64,000 nucleotides of DNA, taken from contig NZ_CP013909.1 of the NCBI RefSeq assembly GCF_001507645.1, positions 124,001 through 188,000 on the forward strand. The letters are read 5' to 3'. Of the stretch, positions 45,320 through 54,613 are shown piece by piece (the first letter of the stretch is position 1; each line of letters starts with the position of its first letter). The notes under the pieces were generated by a model that was given only the letters and a program-made list of their open reading frames with translations, was not told where the DNA came from and did not search any database. Both the position numbers and the translations under genes were made by a program. The DNA is from Hymenobacter sedentarius (GTDB lineage Bacteria; Bacteroidota; Bacteroidia; Cytophagales; Hymenobacteraceae).

Positions 45320-45349
45320 TTGCCGCGCCCCCAAAAAGCCCTACTTTTG
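45320..45349 (+). promoter_or_regulatory. Bacteroidota-type promoter of sucD
   Basis: TTG at 45320-45322 and TACTTTTG at 45342-45349, spaced by 19 bp, match the -33 and -7 elements. Predicted leader of about 58 nt before the sucD ATG at 45414. Confidence 0.7.
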
Positions 45350-45413
45350 CAGCGCTGTTGCCCAAGCGGGCCACCGGCCTCTCCTCCATTAATTTTCCCA
45401 AAATCACCTACGA

Positions 45414-46313
45414 ATGAGCGTTCTGGTCAATAAAGATTCCAAGGTTATCGTGCAGGGCTTCACTGGCTCCGAAGGCTCGTTCCACGCCCAGCAGATGATG
45501 GACTACGGCACCAACGTGGTGGGCGGCGTAACGCCTGGCAAAGGCGGCACCGAGCACCTGGGCCGTCCCGTGTTCAACACCGTGGCCGAAGCCGTGGAAA
45601 AAGCCGGCGCTGACACCAGCATCATTTTCGTGCCCCCGGCTTTCGCCGCCGACGCCATCATGGAAGCGGCCGATGCCGGCATCCGCGTCATCATCACCAT
45701 CACCGAAGGCATCCCCACTAAGGACATGATTGCCGTGAAGCACTACCTGAAAGACCGGCAGGGCATCACGATGGTGGGGCCAAACTGCCCTGGCGTAATG
45801 ACCGCCGGCGAGTGCAAAGTGGGCATCATGCCCGGCTTCATCTTCCAGAAAGGTAAAATCGGCATCGTCAGCAAGTCGGGCACCCTCACCTACGAGGCCG
45901 TCGACCAGCTCACCAAAGCCGGCCTGGGCCAGACCACGGCCATCGGCATCGGCGGCGACCCCATCATCGGGACCACCACCAAGCAGGCCATTGAGATGCT
46001 GATGAATGACCCCGAAACCGAGGGCATCGTTATGATTGGCGAAATCGGCGGCGGCATGGAAGCCGAAGCCGCCCGCTGGATTAAGGATACCGGCAATATG
46101 AAGCCCGTAGTAGGCTTCATCGCCGGCCAGACCGCGCCTCCCGGCCGCCGCATGGGCCACGCCGGCGCCATCGTGGGCGGTGCCGACGACACGGCTGCCG
46201 CCAAAATGGCCATCATGCGCGAGTGCGGCATCCACGTGGTGGATTCGCCCGCTGAGATTGGCGAAACCATGCTGCGCGTACTGAGCGGCCAAGAGGCTGA
46301 AGTGGTCGCGTAG
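45414..46313 (+). CDS. sucD: Succinate-CoA ligase (ADP-forming) subunit alpha
   Basis: 299 residues. CoA-binding domain [24 protein letters not shown] head ([18 protein letters not shown]), [40 protein letters not shown], and the phosphohistidine His249 in [12 protein letters not shown]. It works with SucC, which is not beside it (common in Bacteroidota), to convert succinyl-CoA to succinate in the TCA cycle. The terminator follows 25 bp after the stop, so it is a single-gene transcript. Confidence 0.97.
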   Translation: MSVLVNKDSKVIVQGFTGSEGSFHAQQMMDYGTNVVGGVTPGKGGTEHLGRPVFNTVAEAVEKAGADTSIIFVPPAFAADAIMEAADAGIRVIITITEGIPTKDMIAVKHYLKDRQGITMVGPNCPGVMTAGECKVGIMPGFIFQKGKIGIVSKSGTLTYEAVDQLTKAGLGQTTAIGIGGDPIIGTTTKQAIEMLMNDPETEGIVMIGEIGGGMEAEAARWIKDTGNMKPVVGFIAGQTAPPGRRMGHAGAIVGGADDTAAAKMAIMRECGIHVVDSPAEIGETMLRVLSGQEAEVVA

Positions 46314-46337
46314 TTAGCTCAATTGCTTTATCGAACA

Positions 46338-46371
46338 TAAAAAGCCCCGGCCAGCGCCGGGGCTTTTTTTA
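46338..46371 (+). terminator. Terminator after sucD
   Basis: AAAAAGCCCCGGC / GCCGGGGCTTTTTTT hairpin with a 4-nt loop and T-tract on the plus strand, A-tract before it. Confidence 0.92.
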
Positions 46372-46422
46372 TTTAGCTCAATTTTGAGTTGGGCGCCTTC
46401 AGTGGTATTTACAAAAGTCGAT

Positions 46423-46542
46423 ATAGAGACGCGACACTTGGCTACGCCGACCTGCGGTTCGCGTCTCGGCGTTGAACGACACTGCACAACTTATCACAAC
46501 ATCAGCAACAAGGAGACGCGAAGTGTCGCGTCTCTACACGTT
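46423..46542. repeat. Family C intergenic repeat, copy 2
   Basis: TAGAGACGCGACACTT on the left is answered by GAAGTGTCGCGTCTCTA on the right, with GGTTCGCGTCTCGGCGTT between. Same vocabulary as 2412-2500. No coding. Confidence 0.7.
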
Positions 46543-46571
46543 CAATGGGGATGCTTTCAACTTATATCGGG

Positions 46572-47306
46572 CTAGTTATCCCCCGAGCTGTCGCCGCCCA
46601 GGTTCACCACAATGCCCACTTGAAACACCGAGTTGGCAGCCTTGAGGTACTTGTTGCTACGGAAGCCGAAAATCTGGCCGCTGATTAGCTGCAACTGCAC
46701 GGGGCCGCCGAGTTCCACGCGAGTGAAGGTGATGGGCTCAAAAAACAGGTTGTTTTCGCCCGGAGCCAGCTGGTCGTTGATGTGGAAGTTGTTGAGCTGC
46801 ATGTAGCTCATGCGCAGCGCCGCGCCATACGTCAGCGGGAAGTCGTGCTTGAACAGGCGCAGGTTGTCGTTCTTTTTGCGGGCGTAGTTCACCTGGGCAA
46901 ATACCTTGGAGAGGCTGCCGTTCAGCTTTTTGGTGGTCACTTGGTCGTTGTCGCGCTCGATGCGCTCGGTGCTGCCGCCGCCGCCGCCCACGTACACTTC
47001 CAGCACGCGCTTATCGGGCAAGCGCGTGAAGTAGCCCAGGCTGACTTCGCCAAAATCAATGTTCTCGGTTTTAGCCGACTTGTTGCGGTGCAGCGACGAA
47101 AATGTGCCGGCCACGCCCAGGTGGTTGGTGAGGGCGTAGGCGCCCTGCATGGCGTAGTTATTGTGCTGGTTGGTGCTCACCGCGCCGTAGAACTCGCCTT
47201 CGTGCGTGAGCAGCGGCGCATGCGGCGGCGGCGGAAAGTAGAGCGAAGCACATCCTGTGAGGCCCGAAAGGACAGGTAATAGGGTAAGGCGCAGCAGGTG
47301 CTTCAT
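46572..47306 (-). CDS. Lipoprotein, probable beta-barrel-like surface protein
   Basis: 244 residues: MKHLLRLTLLPVLSGLTGC with lipobox LTGC (Cys19), then a proline-rich linker (FPPPPHAPLL) and strands rich in Tyr/Phe/Gly (EFYGAVSTNQHNNYAMQGAY; EVSLGYFTRLPDKRVLEVYV; FFEPITFTRVELGGPVQLQL). VYVGGGGGSTERIERDNDQV is a glycine turn. No family recognised; outer-membrane lipoprotein with a barrel-like fold is a guess from the pattern. Confidence 0.72.
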   Translation of the reverse strand: MKHLLRLTLLPVLSGLTGCASLYFPPPPHAPLLTHEGEFYGAVSTNQHNNYAMQGAYALTNHLGVAGTFSSLHRNKSAKTENIDFGEVSLGYFTRLPDKRVLEVYVGGGGGSTERIERDNDQVTTKKLNGSLSKVFAQVNYARKKNDNLRLFKHDFPLTYGAALRMSYMQLNNFHINDQLAPGENNLFFEPITFTRVELGGPVQLQLISGQIFGFRSNKYLKAANSVFQVGIVVNLGGDSSGDN

Positions 47307-47458
47307 AGAATAGGGTTAGATATAAGAATAGGCAAACCAACGCCTGATACCGCAATTTCGTGTTTAAACCGGACATTACCGCTCATTTTGGTAGTGGGCT
47401 AGCCACGCAGGCAAGCCGAACCGTATGAAGGCAAGGAGATTCACCTACCGCCGTGCTC

Positions 47459-48871
47459 ATGTCCGCTACTGCTTTCGACGCCATTATCATTGGTTCTGGC
47501 CAAGCTGGCAACCCACTGGCCACGGCCCTGGCCGATGCCGGCCGCCGCGTGGTGCTCATCGAAGAAAACCACCTGGGCGGCTCCTGCATCAACTACGGCT
47601 GTGCGCCTACCAAAACACTCATTTCCACCGCCGAGCGCCTACACCAGCTCCGCACCGCCGCCACCGTAGCTGCCCCAGAAGTGCCCAACGCCGCCAGCCT
47701 TCGGGTGGACATGGCCGCGGCGGTGGCCCGCAAAGATGTGGTGGTGCGCGCCATGCGTAACGGCACCCGCACCAACCTGACCAAGGAGCACGACCACATC
47801 ACCGTGCTCGGTGGCCACGCCGCCTTCACCGGGCCGCGCACCCTGCACGTGGCCCTGGCCGATGGCACGACCCAGGACCTCACCGCCCCGCTCGTCTTCA
47901 TCAATACCGGCACGCGCCCTGCCGTTCCTAATGTGGCGGGACTGGCCGAGGCCAGCTACCTCACCACTACCGAGCTGCTCGACCTCCAGGAACTGCCCGA
48001 GCACCTGCTCATTCTGGGCGGGGGCTACATTGGGATGGAATTCAGCCAGATGTTTCGCCGCTTCGGGAGCCGGGTTACCGTAGTGGAAGCGGGAATGCAG
48101 CTGCTTGAGCACGAAGACGACGACGCCTGCCGCGGCCTGCAGGAAGCCTTGAGCCAGGAAGGAATCGAGTTTGTGATGGGCGCGCACGCCCACCGCGTGA
48201 GTCGCGGCGCCGATGGCCAGCTCACCCTCTCGGCGCATACCAGCCAGGGCGAACGGCGCCTGCGCGGCACCCATTTGCTGGTAGCCACCGGCCGCCAGCC
48301 CAATTCGGACAAGCTGGGCCTGGGCTATGCGGGCATCAAAACCGACGAGCAAGGCTACATCCTCGTCAATAACAACCTGCAAACGAACGTGCGCGGCGTG
48401 TACGCGCTGGGCGACATTCACCCCGGCTCGCAGTTCACGCACCTCGCCTACGACGACTACCGCATCGTGCGCGACGCCCTGCTGCACGGCCGCAAACGCT
48501 CGGCCCGCCAGCGGCCCCTCCCCTACGTGGTGTTTACCGACCCGCCCATGGCCCGTATTGGCCTGAGCGAAGGCCAGGCCCAGGAACAGAACGTGCCCTA
48601 CCGCGTGGCCACCATGCCAGTGCGCACGATAGGACGTGCCCAGCACACCAGCGAATCGCGCGGCTTCTGGAAAGTACTCGTCGGCAACGACGACCGGCTG
48701 CTCGGCGCCACCCTGCTCGGCCCCGAAGCAGGCGAAATCATGGCCATCCTCGAAGTAGCCATGGCCGGGCGGCTCAAGTATCAGCAGCTACAGGACATGA
48801 TTTTCGCCCACCCAACTTGGGCTGAAGGGTTGAATAATGTGTTTCGGGATTTGAAGCGCGGCGGGAGGTAG
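47459..48871 (+). CDS. Class I pyridine nucleotide-disulphide oxidoreductase (mercuric reductase-like)
   Basis: 470 residues from the ATG at 47459; a GTG at 47453 would add two. FAD motif AIIIGSGQAGNPLATALADA, redox-active CX4C in GGSCINYGCAPTKTLI, NAD motif LILGGGYIGMEFSQMFRRFG and the second FAD motif VRGVYALGDIHPGSQFTHLA. HPTWAEGLNNVFRDL near the C-terminus carries the general-base His. No HMA domain, no vicinal C-terminal cysteines, and no mer genes nearby, so a mercury role is unlikely; dihydrolipoamide or a related disulphide reductase is possible. Confidence 0.88.
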   Translation: MSATAFDAIIIGSGQAGNPLATALADAGRRVVLIEENHLGGSCINYGCAPTKTLISTAERLHQLRTAATVAAPEVPNAASLRVDMAAAVARKDVVVRAMRNGTRTNLTKEHDHITVLGGHAAFTGPRTLHVALADGTTQDLTAPLVFINTGTRPAVPNVAGLAEASYLTTTELLDLQELPEHLLILGGGYIGMEFSQMFRRFGSRVTVVEAGMQLLEHEDDDACRGLQEALSQEGIEFVMGAHAHRVSRGADGQLTLSAHTSQGERRLRGTHLLVATGRQPNSDKLGLGYAGIKTDEQGYILVNNNLQTNVRGVYALGDIHPGSQFTHLAYDDYRIVRDALLHGRKRSARQRPLPYVVFTDPPMARIGLSEGQAQEQNVPYRVATMPVRTIGRAQHTSESRGFWKVLVGNDDRLLGATLLGPEAGEIMAILEVAMAGRLKYQQLQDMIFAHPTWAEGLNNVFRDLKRGGR

Positions 48872-48877
48872 CATTAA

Positions 48878-49051
48878 ACTGGCGCGAGTTTATCGCAGCG
48901 TAACTCGTGTCTTCTATCCGGGCGAGGCTGCGCCTCGCATTGGAATGACTCACTGAACGGGCCCAGTATCAGCTTGCCGCGATGCGGCAATGGAGGCACA
49001 GCCTCCAATCATGCTTAGTCACGAGTTACGCTGCGCTAAACTCGCGCCAGT
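48878..49051. repeat. MITE-like element with 32-bp terminal inverted repeats (family D)
   Basis: 174 bp. Left end 48878-48909 begins ACTGGCGCGAGTTTATCGCA; right end 49020-49051 is its complement with one mismatch in 32. Inside are two smaller hairpins (CGAGGCTGCGCCTCG and TGGAGGCACAGCCTCCA). No coding frame. Lies just after the oxidoreductase stop. Confidence 0.8.
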
Positions 49052-49102
49052 ATTCGAGGATATCGTTTAATGATTGGGGGACTTGAAGCCCCCAACAGGC
49101 GG

Positions 49103-49125
49103 CTTTCGGAGTTTTACTCCGAAAG
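49103..49125. terminator. Hairpin between convergent genes
   Basis: CTTTCGGAG / CTCCGAAAG with a 5-nt loop, between the oxidoreductase gene and the convergent lipoprotein gene. No T-tract; role inferred from place. Confidence 0.4.
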
Positions 49126-49144
49126 AGCTAGGGAGTAACAGCCG

Positions 49145-49660
49145 TTATTTTCGCAGCATCACAACAGCCTCTTCAGGTCGAGATTGGGGTACTACGATGG
49201 CTTGTTTATCAAGTGTAAACCGCAGGTTGTTTACGTACTCACATTTGCACGGTTCTTCCATTTTCGTTTCCAAGTAGACGTTGCGTATATCAAATCGACG
49301 GTTGGCTGCAGGCACGACAAATCGGTAGTAAACAGCTCGCGCAGTAGTTGAGTCACTCGGAAAGAGCAGCACAAACTGGCGTTTAGATATATACAATGTC
49401 TTTGTTGGCTGCTGGGCACCGACAACAGCCGCTTGTCGAAGGGTGTCAACAGGTTGGGTTAATCTTCCATCGCTGTATCGCACGGCGTACACAGACCGCT
49501 CTTCAGCACGAGTAAAGCCATTGCCATTCAATGTATCGGGGCTTAGCTGAAAGTAGGCTATTCCGGACCTCGGCAAGCCCACGCACGGGTCGAAGCAGCA
49601 CCCGGACAAGGTAACTAATCCCCACAAGCAAACAACGGCTGAACAAGTGAACTTCATCAT
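49145..49660 (-). CDS. Lipoprotein of unknown function
   Basis: 171 residues: MMKFTCSAVVCLWGLVTLSG then CC, with lipobox LSGC (Cys21). The mature part has strands such as GIAYFQLSPDTLNGNGFTRA, YAVRYSDGRLTQPVDTLRQA and YRFVVPAANRRFDIRNVYLE, and KMEEPCKCEYVNNLRF with a Cys-Lys-Cys. No domain recognised. Base composition is nearer to AT than its neighbours, which may mean recent acquisition. Confidence 0.7.
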   Translation of the reverse strand: MMKFTCSAVVCLWGLVTLSGCCFDPCVGLPRSGIAYFQLSPDTLNGNGFTRAEERSVYAVRYSDGRLTQPVDTLRQAAVVGAQQPTKTLYISKRQFVLLFPSDSTTARAVYYRFVVPAANRRFDIRNVYLETKMEEPCKCEYVNNLRFTLDKQAIVVPQSRPEEAVVMLRK

Positions 49661-49682
49661 TGGAAAGTTAACGCATTAATGC

Positions 49683-49721
49683 AAAACCCCCGCGCCAGCC
49701 AAAGCCGACGCGGGGGTTTCT
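49683..49721. terminator. Terminator after icd
   Basis: AAACCCCCGCG / CGCGGGGGTTT hairpin, bidirectional, between the icd stop (minus strand) and the start of the lipoprotein gene. Confidence 0.85.
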
Positions 49722-49748
49722 ATTGTTGCTTAGGCAGCTGCCAAACTA

Positions 49749-51014
49749 CTACATATTGTTTACAATCTCCTGGCCGAATTCGCTGCATTTCAGCAGCGTA
49801 GCGCCTTCCATCTGGCGTTCAAAGTCGTAGGTTACGTGCTTCTTGGCGATGGCGGCTTCGAGACCTTTGTTGATGAGGGCAGCGGCTTCTTTCCAGCCCA
49901 TGTGCTCAAGCATCATTACGCCGGAGAGGATAACCGAACCGGGATTCACCTTGTCCTGGTTGGCGTACTTGGGCGCGGTGCCGTGGGTGGCTTCAAAGAT
50001 GGCGTGGCCGGTTACGTAGTTGATGTTGGCGCCCGGCGCGATGCCGATGCCGCCTACGATAGCCGCCAGGGCGTCGGAGATGTAGTCGCCGTTCAGGTTC
50101 AGGGTAGCCACTACCGAGTACTCGGCGGGGCGCAAGAGAATCTGCTGCAGGAAGGCATCGGCAATGCTGTCCTTGATGATAAGCTTGCCCTGCTCCACGG
50201 CCTGCTTTTGCAGGGCGTCGGCCACGGCCACACCTTGCTTGGCCACGATTTTGTCGTACTGCGCCCAAGTGAACACCTTGCTGCCGAACTCCTTCTCAGC
50301 TAGCTCGTAGCCCCAGGTCTTGAAGGCACCCTCGGTGAACTTCATGATGTTGCCCTTGTGCACAATGGTCACCGACGGCTTCTTGTTGGCCAGCGCGTAG
50401 TTGATGGCGGCGCGCACCAGGCGCTCGGTGCCTTCCTTGCTCACCGGCTTAATGCCGAACGAGGACGACTCGGGGAAACGGATTTTCTTCACGCCCATTT
50501 CGTCCTGCAGGAATTCCAGCATTTTCTGGGCCTGAGGCGTGCCGTTCATGTACTCGATGCCGGCGTAGATGTCCTCGGTGTTCTCGCGGAAGATGACCAT
50601 GTCGGTCAGTTCCGGGTGCTTCACCGGCGAGGGCACGCCGTCGTAGTAGCGTACGGGGCGCACGCAGGCGTACAGGTCCAGTTCCTGGCGCAGGGCCACG
50701 TTCAGCGAGCGGATGCCGCCGCCCACGGGCGTCGTCAGCGGGCCTTTGATGCCCACCAGGTATTCGCGGAAAGCATCGAGGGTTTCGTTGGGCAGCCAGT
50801 TGCCGGTCTGCTTGTAGGATTTCTCACCAGCCAGCACTTCTTTCCACACGAGCTGCCGCTTGCCTCCGTAAGCCTTCTCAACCGCCGCGTCGAACACAAG
50901 CTTGGAAGCATGCCAGATGTCCGGACCGGTACCGTCGCCCTCGATGAAGGGAATGGTGGGTTTGTCCGGTACGTTCAGCTTGCCGTTTTTAATGGTGATT
51001 TTTTGCTCTGCCAT
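49749..51014 (-). CDS. icd: Isocitrate dehydrogenase (NADP+)
   Basis: 421 residues, normal length of the E. coli-type enzyme. [75 protein letters not shown] and the nucleotide-binding [20 protein letters not shown] are present; [10 protein letters not shown] with a downstream Tyr favours NADP. It converts isocitrate to 2-oxoglutarate in the TCA cycle. Single gene, 222 bp repeat-containing leader region. Confidence 0.96.
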   Translation of the reverse strand: MAEQKITIKNGKLNVPDKPTIPFIEGDGTGPDIWHASKLVFDAAVEKAYGGKRQLVWKEVLAGEKSYKQTGNWLPNETLDAFREYLVGIKGPLTTPVGGGIRSLNVALRQELDLYACVRPVRYYDGVPSPVKHPELTDMVIFRENTEDIYAGIEYMNGTPQAQKMLEFLQDEMGVKKIRFPESSSFGIKPVSKEGTERLVRAAINYALANKKPSVTIVHKGNIMKFTEGAFKTWGYELAEKEFGSKVFTWAQYDKIVAKQGVAVADALQKQAVEQGKLIIKDSIADAFLQQILLRPAEYSVVATLNLNGDYISDALAAIVGGIGIAPGANINYVTGHAIFEATHGTAPKYANQDKVNPGSVILSGVMMLEHMGWKEAAALINKGLEAAIAKKHVTYDFERQMEGATLLKCSEFGQEIVNNM

Positions 51015-51068
51015 GTGGGGTCGTGTGTTAGGCGTGTTCGTTTGTTTAATTAGATTCTAGCGGGGAAT

Positions 51069-51216
51069 CCTCACCCCTTAGCCCCTACTCCAGGAGAGCA
51101 GGCAGACTATTTTTAGGTTTAATTTCTAACCTTAGAACCGGTTTCAGCCCACTTTTCAGCTTGGCTAGAAACTAGTCCCCCCTCTCTTTGGGAGAGGGGG
51201 GCTAGAGGGGTGAGGT
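51069..51216. repeat. Family B long inverted repeat, copy 5
   Basis: Left CCTCACCCCTTAGCCCCTAC with TCCAGGAGAG; right CCCCCCTCTCTTTGGGAGAG, GGGGCTAGAGGGGTGAGG. Left arm is partly decayed. Lies between the M16 peptidase stop and the icd start. Confidence 0.7.
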
Positions 51217-51236
51217 CCCCCATTGAGCGGTAGTGG

Positions 51237-54212
51237 CTAATACCCGAAGATTTCCTTCAGCGTGAGCTGCTGTACCGTCCCGTACTTGGCCAGCTCCTTG
51301 AAATTGAGCCGGTCCTTCGAGCCAATCACCAGAATCACCTGGTTCTGGCCTTTAATCTTGGCCTGTTGAAACTTCTTTAATTCATCGAAAGTCATTTTCT
51401 GCGTGCTGGCGTACACGTCGCGGCGCAGGTCGTAGTCGAGGCCCAGGCGGCGGGCCCGCTCGTAGCTCAACAGTACGTTGCCTTTGGTAATGCGTTCGGT
51501 GCTGATGCTGTTGCGGATGGCATTTTTGGCAATTTCCAGGTTGGCTTCGGCCACGGGCATGTCGGTGAGCAGGGCTTCCATCCCGGCCATGGCCTCGGGC
51601 AGCTTGTCGCTCTGCGTGCCGATGTAGCTCAGGTTGTAGTTGGAGCGGCCCAGCTTGTTGGCATTGGAATAACCGGAATAGGCCGAATAAGCCAGCGCCT
51701 TGCTTTCGCGCAAATCCTGAAATACGATGCTGCCCATGCCACCCCCGAAATACTCGTTGTAGAGCGCGACGGTGGGCACCAAGTCCTTGCTATACAAGTC
51801 GCCTTTGGTCAGGAACAGGATTTCGGCCTGCACCATGTTGTAGTCCACCCAGTACACCTTTTTGTCTTTCAGGGGTTGCTCGGCAAAGTCTTTGGCAGCC
51901 GGCACGGAGGTGAGCTTGGCGGGCGTGCGGTGCTCTGCTTTCAGCACGGCCACCGTGCCTTCCTGCGGACGTGGACCGTAGTACAGTACGCGGTGCTGAT
52001 AAGTCGGCAGTTTCTTAATCAGCGCTGTGAGCTGCTCGGGCTTCAGGGCCTTCAGTTCCTTCTCGCTAAGAATGTTCGTGAACGGGTTTTTCGGACCATA
52101 CTTCACGTAATTCACCAACGCCGCATTCAAAATCACCTGCTTGCTCAGCTTGGCATCTTGGCGTGATTTCAAGATGCCGGCCACCATGTTTTTCAGGGCC
52201 GCAGCATCGGGTTTGGGCGCATTCAGCAATTGTTCAAACAGTTGCAAGGCCGGTTGCAGGTTGTCATCGAGACCGTTCAAGGTCATGGAAATCCGGTCAG
52301 ACCCACTGGTTACGTTGAAGGAACAGCCCAATTTGTAGAACTCCTGCTGCAGCTGCTCCGCCGAATACTTGCCAGCGCCGAGGTACTGCAGGTAGTCAGC
52401 GGCCAGGCCCCAGCGGGGGTCATTGTTGGTGCCCAACTCGACTACGTAGGATAAGTTGAACAACCCGTTTTCGGCGTTGTGCGTGTAGTACAGCGGCAGG
52501 CCGGGCTTAATTTCCGTCTGCTGAATATCCTTTTTGTAATCGACGAATACCGGCTGCAGTTCCGAGCTCGGCATGGCCGTCAGCTGTTTGTAATAAGCAG
52601 AGGCCGCGTCGCGGTTGGCCGGCACCGGGGTAATGGCTGGCTTCACCACCTTCACCTTGTTGGGGTCAACGCCGTTGCGCTTGAACACGGTTACGTAGTT
52701 CTGGCCGTAATTGTCGTTGGCGAACTTCACCACTTCCGCCTTGGTAATGGTGGCGAAATCGTCTTGCTGCTTGAGGTAGTCTTTCCAGTCGACGCGCTCA
52801 ATAAACGCTTCGTACATGGCGCTGGCGCGGGCTTCGTTGCTTTCGTAACGCTTGGTGCGGTCCAGTTTGTCGTTGTTGATGATGGCGGGAATCAACCAAT
52901 CGGGGAAGTTGCCTTGCTTCACCTTGTCCAACTCGGCCAGCATCAGCGCTTTCACTTCTTCCAGCTTCTGCCCTTGGCGGGGAGCCCCTTGCAGGGTATG
53001 GGTCGAATAATCGACCATGGGCTCAAACGAGGAATAGGCTTGCAATACCTTTTGCTGCTGGTTCAGGTCGAGGTCCATCAGGCCGGCTTGGCCATTGCTT
53101 AGAATGGCATCGAGCATCTTCAGGCGCAGGGCATCGCGGGTGGCCTTACCGGGCAGCCGGAAGCCCACAACCACGTTCTCGGCCTGTGGCCCCAGCACCT
53201 CGAGGTTGATGGGCGCAGTGATGGGCTTTTCCACCGGCGGCGTAAACGCCGGGGCCGGCTTGCCAGGCAACGAGCCGAAACTTTTATCAATCAGCCGAAT
53301 AGTCTGGTCGTAGTCCAAGTCGCCGCTCAGGCACAGAGCCACGTTGCTTGGCACGTAATACTGGGTGAAGTACTTCTTGATTTCGGTGATGGACGGATTT
53401 TGCAGGTGTTCAATCGTACCAATTGTCGTCTGCGTACCGTAGGGATGCGTGGGGTATAGCGCCGCATCCAATACTTCGCGCTGCTTCCAAGAATCCGTAT
53501 CTAGGCCGCGGTTTTTCTCCTCGTACACCGCTTCCAGCTCCGTGTGAAACAGGTGCGGCACCATTTCCTGCAGGCGCTCGGCCTGGATGGCGGCCCACTT
53601 CTCGAGCTGGTTGCTTGGAATGTCTTCCTGGTACACCGTTTCCTCGTTGGAAGTGTGCGCGTTGGAGCCCTTGGCCCCGATGGCGCCCATCACCTTGTCG
53701 TACTCGTTTGGCACGGCGTAGCGCGCGGCCACACCCGAAATCGAGTCAATCTGGTGGTAGGTGCGCTTGCGGGCGGCGGGGTCGTTGCGCTGGCCGCGGT
53801 ACACCTCATAAAGCGCCTCGATTTTATCAAGCTCAACTTTCTCCTTGGCCCAGTCCTGCGTGCCCAATTTTGAGGTACCCTTGAACACCATGTGCTCGAG
53901 GTAGTGCGCCAGGCCGGTGGCGGTGGCGGGGTCGTTTTTGGAGCCGGCGCGCACGGCCACGTAGGTCTGGATGCGCGGGGCGTCTTTGTAATCGGATAGG
54001 TAAACCGTCAGGCCGTTATCCAGTTTATAGATACGGACTTGCAGCGGGTCGCCGGGCACCGTTTCGTAGCGGTATTCCTTCGGGGCAGCAGGCGCAGCAG
54101 CTGGGGCAACAGTGGCTGCCGAAGCAGTAGTAGCTGGCTTGCTCGATTGGCACTGTGTAGCAAGACCTAGCGCCGCCAAGGCCGGAAACAGCAGCAAAAA
54201 GTTGTTTTTCAC
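51237..54212 (-). CDS. M16 family zinc metallopeptidase (two-domain, secreted)
   Basis: 991 residues from the GTG at 54212, which gives KNNFLLLFPALAALGLATQC after the initiator, a signal with a possible lipid-attachment Cys. A TTG 11 codons upstream is ruled out because it coincides with the predicted transcription start after the -7 box TACCTTTG (54250-54257, minus strand). The zinc motif HYLEH (TGLAHYLEHMVFKGTSKLGT) is in the first peptidase domain with the distal Glu in YEEKNRGLDTD; the second half is the inactive partner domain (PGLPLYYTHNAENGLFNLSY, ERITKGNVLLSYERARRLGL). Pitrilysin/PqqL type, periplasmic. Confidence 0.9.
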   Translation of the reverse strand: MKNNFLLLFPALAALGLATQCQSSKPATTASAATVAPAAAPAAPKEYRYETVPGDPLQVRIYKLDNGLTVYLSDYKDAPRIQTYVAVRAGSKNDPATATGLAHYLEHMVFKGTSKLGTQDWAKEKVELDKIEALYEVYRGQRNDPAARKRTYHQIDSISGVAARYAVPNEYDKVMGAIGAKGSNAHTSNEETVYQEDIPSNQLEKWAAIQAERLQEMVPHLFHTELEAVYEEKNRGLDTDSWKQREVLDAALYPTHPYGTQTTIGTIEHLQNPSITEIKKYFTQYYVPSNVALCLSGDLDYDQTIRLIDKSFGSLPGKPAPAFTPPVEKPITAPINLEVLGPQAENVVVGFRLPGKATRDALRLKMLDAILSNGQAGLMDLDLNQQQKVLQAYSSFEPMVDYSTHTLQGAPRQGQKLEEVKALMLAELDKVKQGNFPDWLIPAIINNDKLDRTKRYESNEARASAMYEAFIERVDWKDYLKQQDDFATITKAEVVKFANDNYGQNYVTVFKRNGVDPNKVKVVKPAITPVPANRDAASAYYKQLTAMPSSELQPVFVDYKKDIQQTEIKPGLPLYYTHNAENGLFNLSYVVELGTNNDPRWGLAADYLQYLGAGKYSAEQLQQEFYKLGCSFNVTSGSDRISMTLNGLDDNLQPALQLFEQLLNAPKPDAAALKNMVAGILKSRQDAKLSKQVILNAALVNYVKYGPKNPFTNILSEKELKALKPEQLTALIKKLPTYQHRVLYYGPRPQEGTVAVLKAEHRTPAKLTSVPAAKDFAEQPLKDKKVYWVDYNMVQAEILFLTKGDLYSKDLVPTVALYNEYFGGGMGSIVFQDLRESKALAYSAYSGYSNANKLGRSNYNLSYIGTQSDKLPEAMAGMEALLTDMPVAEANLEIAKNAIRNSISTERITKGNVLLSYERARRLGLDYDLRRDVYASTQKMTFDELKKFQQAKIKGQNQVILVIGSKDRLNFKELAKYGTVQQLTLKEIFGY

Positions 54213-54249
54213 GAAGGGCGCGGAACGGTAGCCGAAGGGATTCAAAAAA

Positions 54250-54257
54250 CAAAGGTA
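54250..54257 (-). promoter_or_regulatory. Probable -7 box of the M16 peptidase gene
   Basis: TACCTTTG on the minus strand, 38 bp before the chosen GTG start. No clear -33 TTG at the right distance, so confidence is modest. Confidence 0.5.
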
Positions 54258-54297
54258 GCTGGCTGATAGGGGAATAAAAAACGAATTTTTCAGCTAA

Positions 54298-54613
54298 CTT
54301 GCCAGTTTGCTCTGTCCTGAAGCTGGACGCTCCGGTCAGCCCAGAATTTCCCCCAAACGTTTGCGGTAGAATTGAGCTCAGTAATGGGCTCTTGAAACGT
54401 TACCAAGACCGAGGCGCCGCTTCATGTAAAAGCTCCTAATCCGCACCATTTGAATCGGCTGTCATGCAGAGCGGAGCGAAGCATCTTCTCACGCCTGACC
54501 GTTCCTCGGCGATAAGATGCTTCGCTGCGCTCTGCATGACAGACGGCTTACAGCTGATTTCATACTGATGCTTAGCATCGGCAGCTATAACTAGCTTTTC
54601 CTAGTACGCCGCC
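54298..54613. other. Intergenic region with family A repeat
   Basis: About 315 bp between the M16 promoter and the dnaX stop. Apart from the hairpin repeat at 54460-54541 I see no coding frame or recognised RNA. Confidence 0.5.
54460..54541. repeat. Family A hairpin repeat, copy 5 (GCAGAGCG variant)
   Basis: Arms TGTCATGCAGAGCGGAGCGA+AGCATCTT and AAGATGCTTCGCTGCGCTCT+GCATGACA; one mismatch (GGAG against the expected CAGC complement). Confidence 0.85.

Noticed and set aside
47459..48871. Mercuric reductase of a mer operon
   Set aside because: No merR, merT or merP, no HMA domain and no C-terminal Cys pair; only the general flavoprotein family can be supported.
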